From positions 12,441,836 through 12,505,835 of the forward strand of contig JAJEKV010000014.1 in assembly GCA_021234155.1 (NCBI GenBank): 64,000 bases of DNA. Direction: 5' to 3'. Under the pieces are notes generated by a model. The model made no database searches. It saw nothing but the letters and a program-made list of their open reading frames with translations, and was not told where the DNA came from. Source of the stretch: Isoetes taiwanensis. Taxonomy: Eukaryota > Streptophyta > Lycopodiopsida > Isoetales > Isoetaceae. The position numbers and the translations under genes were made by a program. The first letter of the stretch is position 1. Every line of letters starts with the position of its first letter. Below, piece by piece: positions 59,931 to 64,000 of this stretch.

Positions 59931-60271
59931 AATTTTGCACTTTGCTGAGGGAAAAAGATGTTTATGATTTGAAGTCTATTTTGCAGCCTATCACAGATGA
60001 GCAGTACCATGCATTACATAAAGATTTGCTACAAGTAAGTTTTCTTCTTTGCGCCTTCACACTAATTTCCGTAAAGGCAACAAGTTGCATGCATGCATTT
60101 ATGCAGCTATTAAGAAAAAATTTCCAATTCTAGGAAATAAGCACAAATGATTTCAGATGATGACCTGTTTTAAATCCCAACTTGTTTTGCTTGCAGGTTC
60201 AAAATCACTTTGAGTGGCGTACACCACCTCAATCATATGATACCTTTCACATGGTCATATATGAACTTTGA
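59931..60271 (+). pseudogene. Last two exons of an exostosin (GT47)-like glycosyltransferase
   Basis: Exon 59,931-60,034 follows TTGGCAG and ends CAA/GTAAGT. It encodes FCTLLREKDVYDLKSILQPI. Exon 60,197-60,271 follows TTGCTTGCAG and encodes QNHFEWRTPPQSYDTFHM and then VIYEL before TGA. The two exons join in phase. The pattern (acidic EKDV..L..IL, then VQ.HF.W..PP..YDAFHM) matches the C-terminal end of plant exostosin-family enzymes, Golgi proteins that build cell-wall polysaccharides. In such proteins a Trp usually follows the last Leu. Here the codon is TGA and downstream text (LRHHTIQYKKRR) continues in frame, so the stop may be a G-to-A nonsense change. Upstream catalytic exons were not found. 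Confidence 0.5.
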
Positions 60272-62430
60272 TTAAGACATCACACAATTCAATATAAGAA
60301 AAGGAGGGTTGCATACGGCATCATCAAAGGAAGTTGTACATCATAATCTGTTTGCATTTCCTCACACATTTTATTGTGAAGGCTTATGGCAGTGATCTGA
60401 GAAATAACAAACATCTATGGGATCCATTTTAACTTCTTGAGTGCAAGTGATGAAAGGTTGTTACATAATCATTTACAGGTATTGTTTATAAGTGATGTCA
60501 ATGGCAATGCTTTTGTACGTACCTCACTTCCAAACCTAGCGGATCCCTTCATCTCGATCACATTTGGCCCAATGCAAAATTGGATAGCCATCTTGTCTGG
60601 CCCAATGCGAAACCAGGATCTGGTAAAACTCAAACTATTACCCTCAAACCACTACAACCCAATCTCAAGCATGTCGTACTGCTAGTTAGGCCAAGCCTTT
60701 TTTTCTTTGCTAGTTTAGGGCTTTTTCTTCTCAAATAGAAAATGATCAAGTTCTAGGATGATCTTTAGCCTTGCCTGAATTTTCTATAACTTTCTCTTCT
60801 ATTTGTCTAAGTCTTATTGTTTGTCCCTTTAATTCATTTAAGCCATAGTGGTTCTGCATAGGACGGATGGATTATGGAATTAAGCAAATAAAGCATGTGG
60901 TGTCCTTTGTTTGTTGTCAATTTTTTGTAGGTCTATACACCATTTTCCTCTTTCCTACAACTTCAACCATGATTTTTTTTTCCAAGGGGATTGATTTGTC
61001 AAGTCAATCCATTTGCCGATATTGATCATCTAAAGTTCAGATTTAATCCTTTGCTACCAAGGCTACATTCAATTAAGCAAATAAACATTAGTTATATTTG
61101 GAAATGATATGATTGTGTCCTCGGATATGTTAATACGGAATGCCCAAACCTTTGGGCTGCAAGACCCTATGTTCTAAAATCAACATTGCTCTTTAAAACG
61201 TCAAGTGTTTTGACCTCTACATTCAGACGTAGCATAAAAATACCTTTGTCCATGAAGGACCAACTGTTTTTGCCTTTAACAAAGGCATGTTATGCAATCT
61301 AACTAATGCCAATTTGTATAGAAGCTACAGATTATGCTCAATTGGTATTCCACATGGGCTACAAAATGGCAATATAAAATGACATTTGATACACATTCCA
61401 TGAATAGACAGAAAAAAAAGACAAATTTTGACAAACATTCAATCGCAATAAGGGACAGTCTCAAGTCCAAACAAGAACATGGGCCCTAAACCAAAGCACA
61501 TATGTAGAACACAACCATCATGTCGGATTAAAAACCACACTGGGAAAAACCGCTGTTTTCCGTTGCACAAGCAACAAATTTTTGACAAACAATATGTACC
61601 GGTGCCAAGGAATGAAGTACGTAAAAAGGCCCATCTGACGCCAAAGACCCAAGGAAAACCAATAAATATCCTTTGCTCCAACGCCATCCATAGATCAAAT
61701 ACAAAGGAAAACCAATAAATAAAAAATACAAAGGAAAAAATACCAAACATGAAGTTGATCTTCAAGTACAATAAATTGCATATACAACAAACACTTTGCC
61801 ACGAAAATAACTTTATACTCAAGATATTTTCAAATGTAGAATATATTCTTTCATATACAGAAAGAATGCATAGAAAAAGAATAGAAACAATAATCATCAT
61901 TAATAATCTAAAAAAAAATATCGTATATGTTAATTATAATAACGACGGTTAGGTATGATGTCTCACTAAGTCAACTAATCACAATCATTTTATTTGAATA
62001 TTATAAAAGATTAATTTCCTCCATAAATGACCATATTTTCATATATATGAAATATAAAATTCATCGCATATTATACTCATAATTGCTAAAACTCAATGCT
62101 TGAAAACATATTTTTATCTTGTTTACGTGTGCAGCCTAAACCAACTACCAAGCCTTAACCAACTTGACCTTGCTAAAGCCTTCTGGTGTGCCTTTTGCTA
62201 GTTGTGCATTTTTTTTCTGTTCTTAATCCTAGGCAGCAGCACCTAGTTGATCTCAATCTTGACTTTCAAGGCCGAATGCATGTGGATTGGGGAGTCCGGC
62301 ATCACCTAGGAGAACTAATGAAGTATCGAGCATCTTGGGCTACGGGGAGAATCATGAAGCCTCTGCTGCAAGACCTTGTGAGTATACAAAGCAAAAACAG
62401 GGTATGCCTTGTCATTATTTTGAACTGAAT
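60272..62430. other. AT-rich stretch, no gene recognised
   Basis: A 153-codon minus frame at 61,900-61,439 is phenylalanine, cysteine and isoleucine rich and has no recognisable motif. It is probably an effect of AT-rich sequence. Nothing else was supported. Confidence 0.5.
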
Positions 62431-63640
62431 ATGCCAATTCTCGTCTCCTACTTTGATCCAAGCATGAATGCTAACAATTTTCTAAAAACTTTTAGGAGTG
62501 CTACGTGAATATGGACACAAGAAAGGTTTCAAATTCTCTAAGTTAAAAAAGTGTTTCAAGAATGATGAGGTTAGAGCTTGGCTTGAGTATGTTATGAGTT
62601 TAGGAGCTAACTCTTTGGGATGAATTGGTCAAGAAATTCTGGCAAGGTTTGGTAAGCTTTTGATCCTCGGATTTGATTTTTGAACTGCAAACCTTTTATA
62701 TAAAGCATGGTGAGAGTGTTCACAAATATGTGGAAAGGTTTAATCTTTATCTTGTCAAGTGTTAGATTAACTAAGTTCCTAACCATACTTTTACACCTTG
62801 TAGCATCTTTTTATTAGAGGTCCGGCAATACTGGGAAGATGCTTAAGATCCAAATACAAGAAGGCTTTTGGACGATACATAAGGCTTTCACTAAAGCCAC
62901 TGAAATTGCAGATATGTTTTTTACTTTACCGAGATGATATGCACTCACCTCATGATCCCTTTTTCCAGATTATGAGCAGGAATACATGGGACCGGGACAC
63001 ATACAGCAGGTGTATCTTCAAAAAAAAAAAAAAAAACAAAAAATGGAGGATACCGAGGGTCTTGTAACAGATGAGAGCTGAGATAACCAAAGTATCGCAG
63101 GCTTTAGTCGAGGTGACCAAGCAACTTCATGGAGAACTCCAAATATGAAAAGAAAATTTATTCACCCCAGTGCTCACCATTCAAGAAACACTCATTCTTC
63201 TCGACATTGCTGGTATAGGCCTTGTACAAAATGTGGTAAAAGAGGGCATTTTGATAAGGAATGCCATGTGTGTGTATTTTGCAAAGTTGTGGAACATTAT
63301 GAGGATAGGTGTAGTGTAAAGGAGTATTTTGCTAGGCAAGAAAAATCTAAAGCTAATGAGCAAAATGCTTCCATCTAGATTTTGTGCGGAGATTGAAGAA
63401 CGGGGAGGAAATTATGGTTTTAAAATCCTTCAAAAACAAAAAATCAACCCCTGAGGGGATAGTCAACAATGGATCTATCGGGCTTCATGTTTAGCATTAT
63501 TTGTCATGTTCCATGTTGTGCCATGCATGTGCCGACTTACCCTGGCTACCGAGGGAAGCAAAGCATCCATTCAATTTGGTGAAACCACTTTAACATTTAA
63601 ATTAGTCTCATCTTTTATTTGATTTGATAAGATCTGTGTC
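62431..63640 (+). pseudogene. Gag-protease remnant related to the Ty3 array, opposite strand
   Basis: On the plus strand NANNFLKTFRSAT (about 62,469) matches MNANQFLKTFEDYY of the array gag. At 63,145-63,378 a frame reads CTKCGKRGHFDKEC, a complete CCHC knuckle, then CVFCKVVEHYEDRC, a second one, and then SVKEYFARQEKSKA, parallel to the array gag LVKEYLEKQEQGKK. The first knuckle has decayed (HHSRNTHSSRHC keeps only the last His and Cys). A weak protease trace (IVNNGSIGLHV) follows at about 63,455. Frames are broken and an A run lies at 63,020. It is an older member of the same family in the other orientation. Confidence 0.8.
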
Positions 63641-64000
63641 AGGAGCCAAGCAAATGTCTGCAAACCTTTGACAGCCGTTTTTTTAGCCGGAGACATACTT
63701 TAAAAGCTTTTATTTGTGTAGGACAATGAACCCTTGATGCAAGGTTTATCCAAGCTGATAAATGTGAACAGACCAGATACAGTAGTGGCTTGTTGGAGAA
63801 GCTCTGGTGGGAAATGATGCAGTGGACCAACTGTCCAAGTTCAATCAGGTAATGGCTTTCATAGATGTCTGACAGTTTGCACATGTACATTGTACTTGAT
63901 CAATTGTGATAAAGGAGAAGGGGGGGGTTATTGTTACGTTATTTTCTTTTGAGCCTTCTCTTTCTGCGAATGCATTTCTTACAAGAACATGTCTTTTTAA
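63641..64000. other. End of window, no feature recognised
   Basis: Continuation past the gag-protease remnant. Later pol domains would be expected to the right if the element extends, but no recognisable text was found before the window ends. Confidence 0.4.

Noticed and set aside
61439-61900. 153-codon minus-strand frame that looks membrane-like
   Set aside because: The hydrophobicity comes from AT-rich codons. No start context, homologue or splice partner was seen.

Overview
This is nuclear DNA of a land plant. The supporting signs are spliced GT-AG genes, plant L1-type LINEs, Ty3 and Ty1 LTR retrotransposons, a CACTA terminus, and fragments of plant gene families (PPR, GH17 glucanase, exostosin-type glycosyltransferase). 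The AT-rich, transposon-filled layout with scattered gene remnants suggests a large genome. A non-flowering plant such as a fern or lycophyte is possible, but nothing here fixes the species.

Layout. Positions 2.86-9.99 kb hold an old L1-type LINE on the minus strand, split by a 0.68 kb TTAA-delimited element that recurs inverted at 20.1 kb. A CACTA terminus lies at 10.86 kb. Positions 11.48-12.22 kb hold the only convincingly intact host gene segment: five in-phase exons on the minus strand, of unknown function. Positions 15.0-15.35 kb hold a broken GH17 beta-1,3-glucanase next to a 495 bp CAG/CTG-ended TIR element. Positions 23.4-24.8 kb and 26.2-26.6 kb hold decayed unidentified genes. Between these lie long AT-rich stretches without recognisable genes.

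The dominant feature is 33.2-52.67 kb, a tandem Ty3 retrotransposon array on the minus strand with three LTRs of about 2.08 kb and two internal regions of about 6.6 kb. The coding order is gag (three CCHC knuckles), protease, a second (archaeal-like, RVT_3) RNase H, reverse transcriptase, a degenerate native RNase H, then integrase. The second RNase H lies upstream of RT. In the plant Tat lineage that also carries two RNase H domains I know it downstream of the RT-RNase H pair, so the order here looks unusual. A degraded relative of the same gag lies on the plus strand at 62.4-63.4 kb. A Ty1/copia integrase fragment abuts the array at 52.68 kb, followed by a second, different LINE (53.05-56.7 kb). 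After that come a PPR pseudogene (58.5-59.1 kb) and the last exons of an exostosin-like gene (59.93-60.27 kb).

One cross-cutting observation matters for any use of this sequence. The repeat copies differ from each other mainly at CAG and CTG trinucleotides, with odd substitutions and indels that come in blocks. This looks like a methylation-dependent read error left in the assembly rather than mutation. Many apparent frameshifts, including the damaged catalytic motifs of both LINE reverse transcriptases, fall at such sites.
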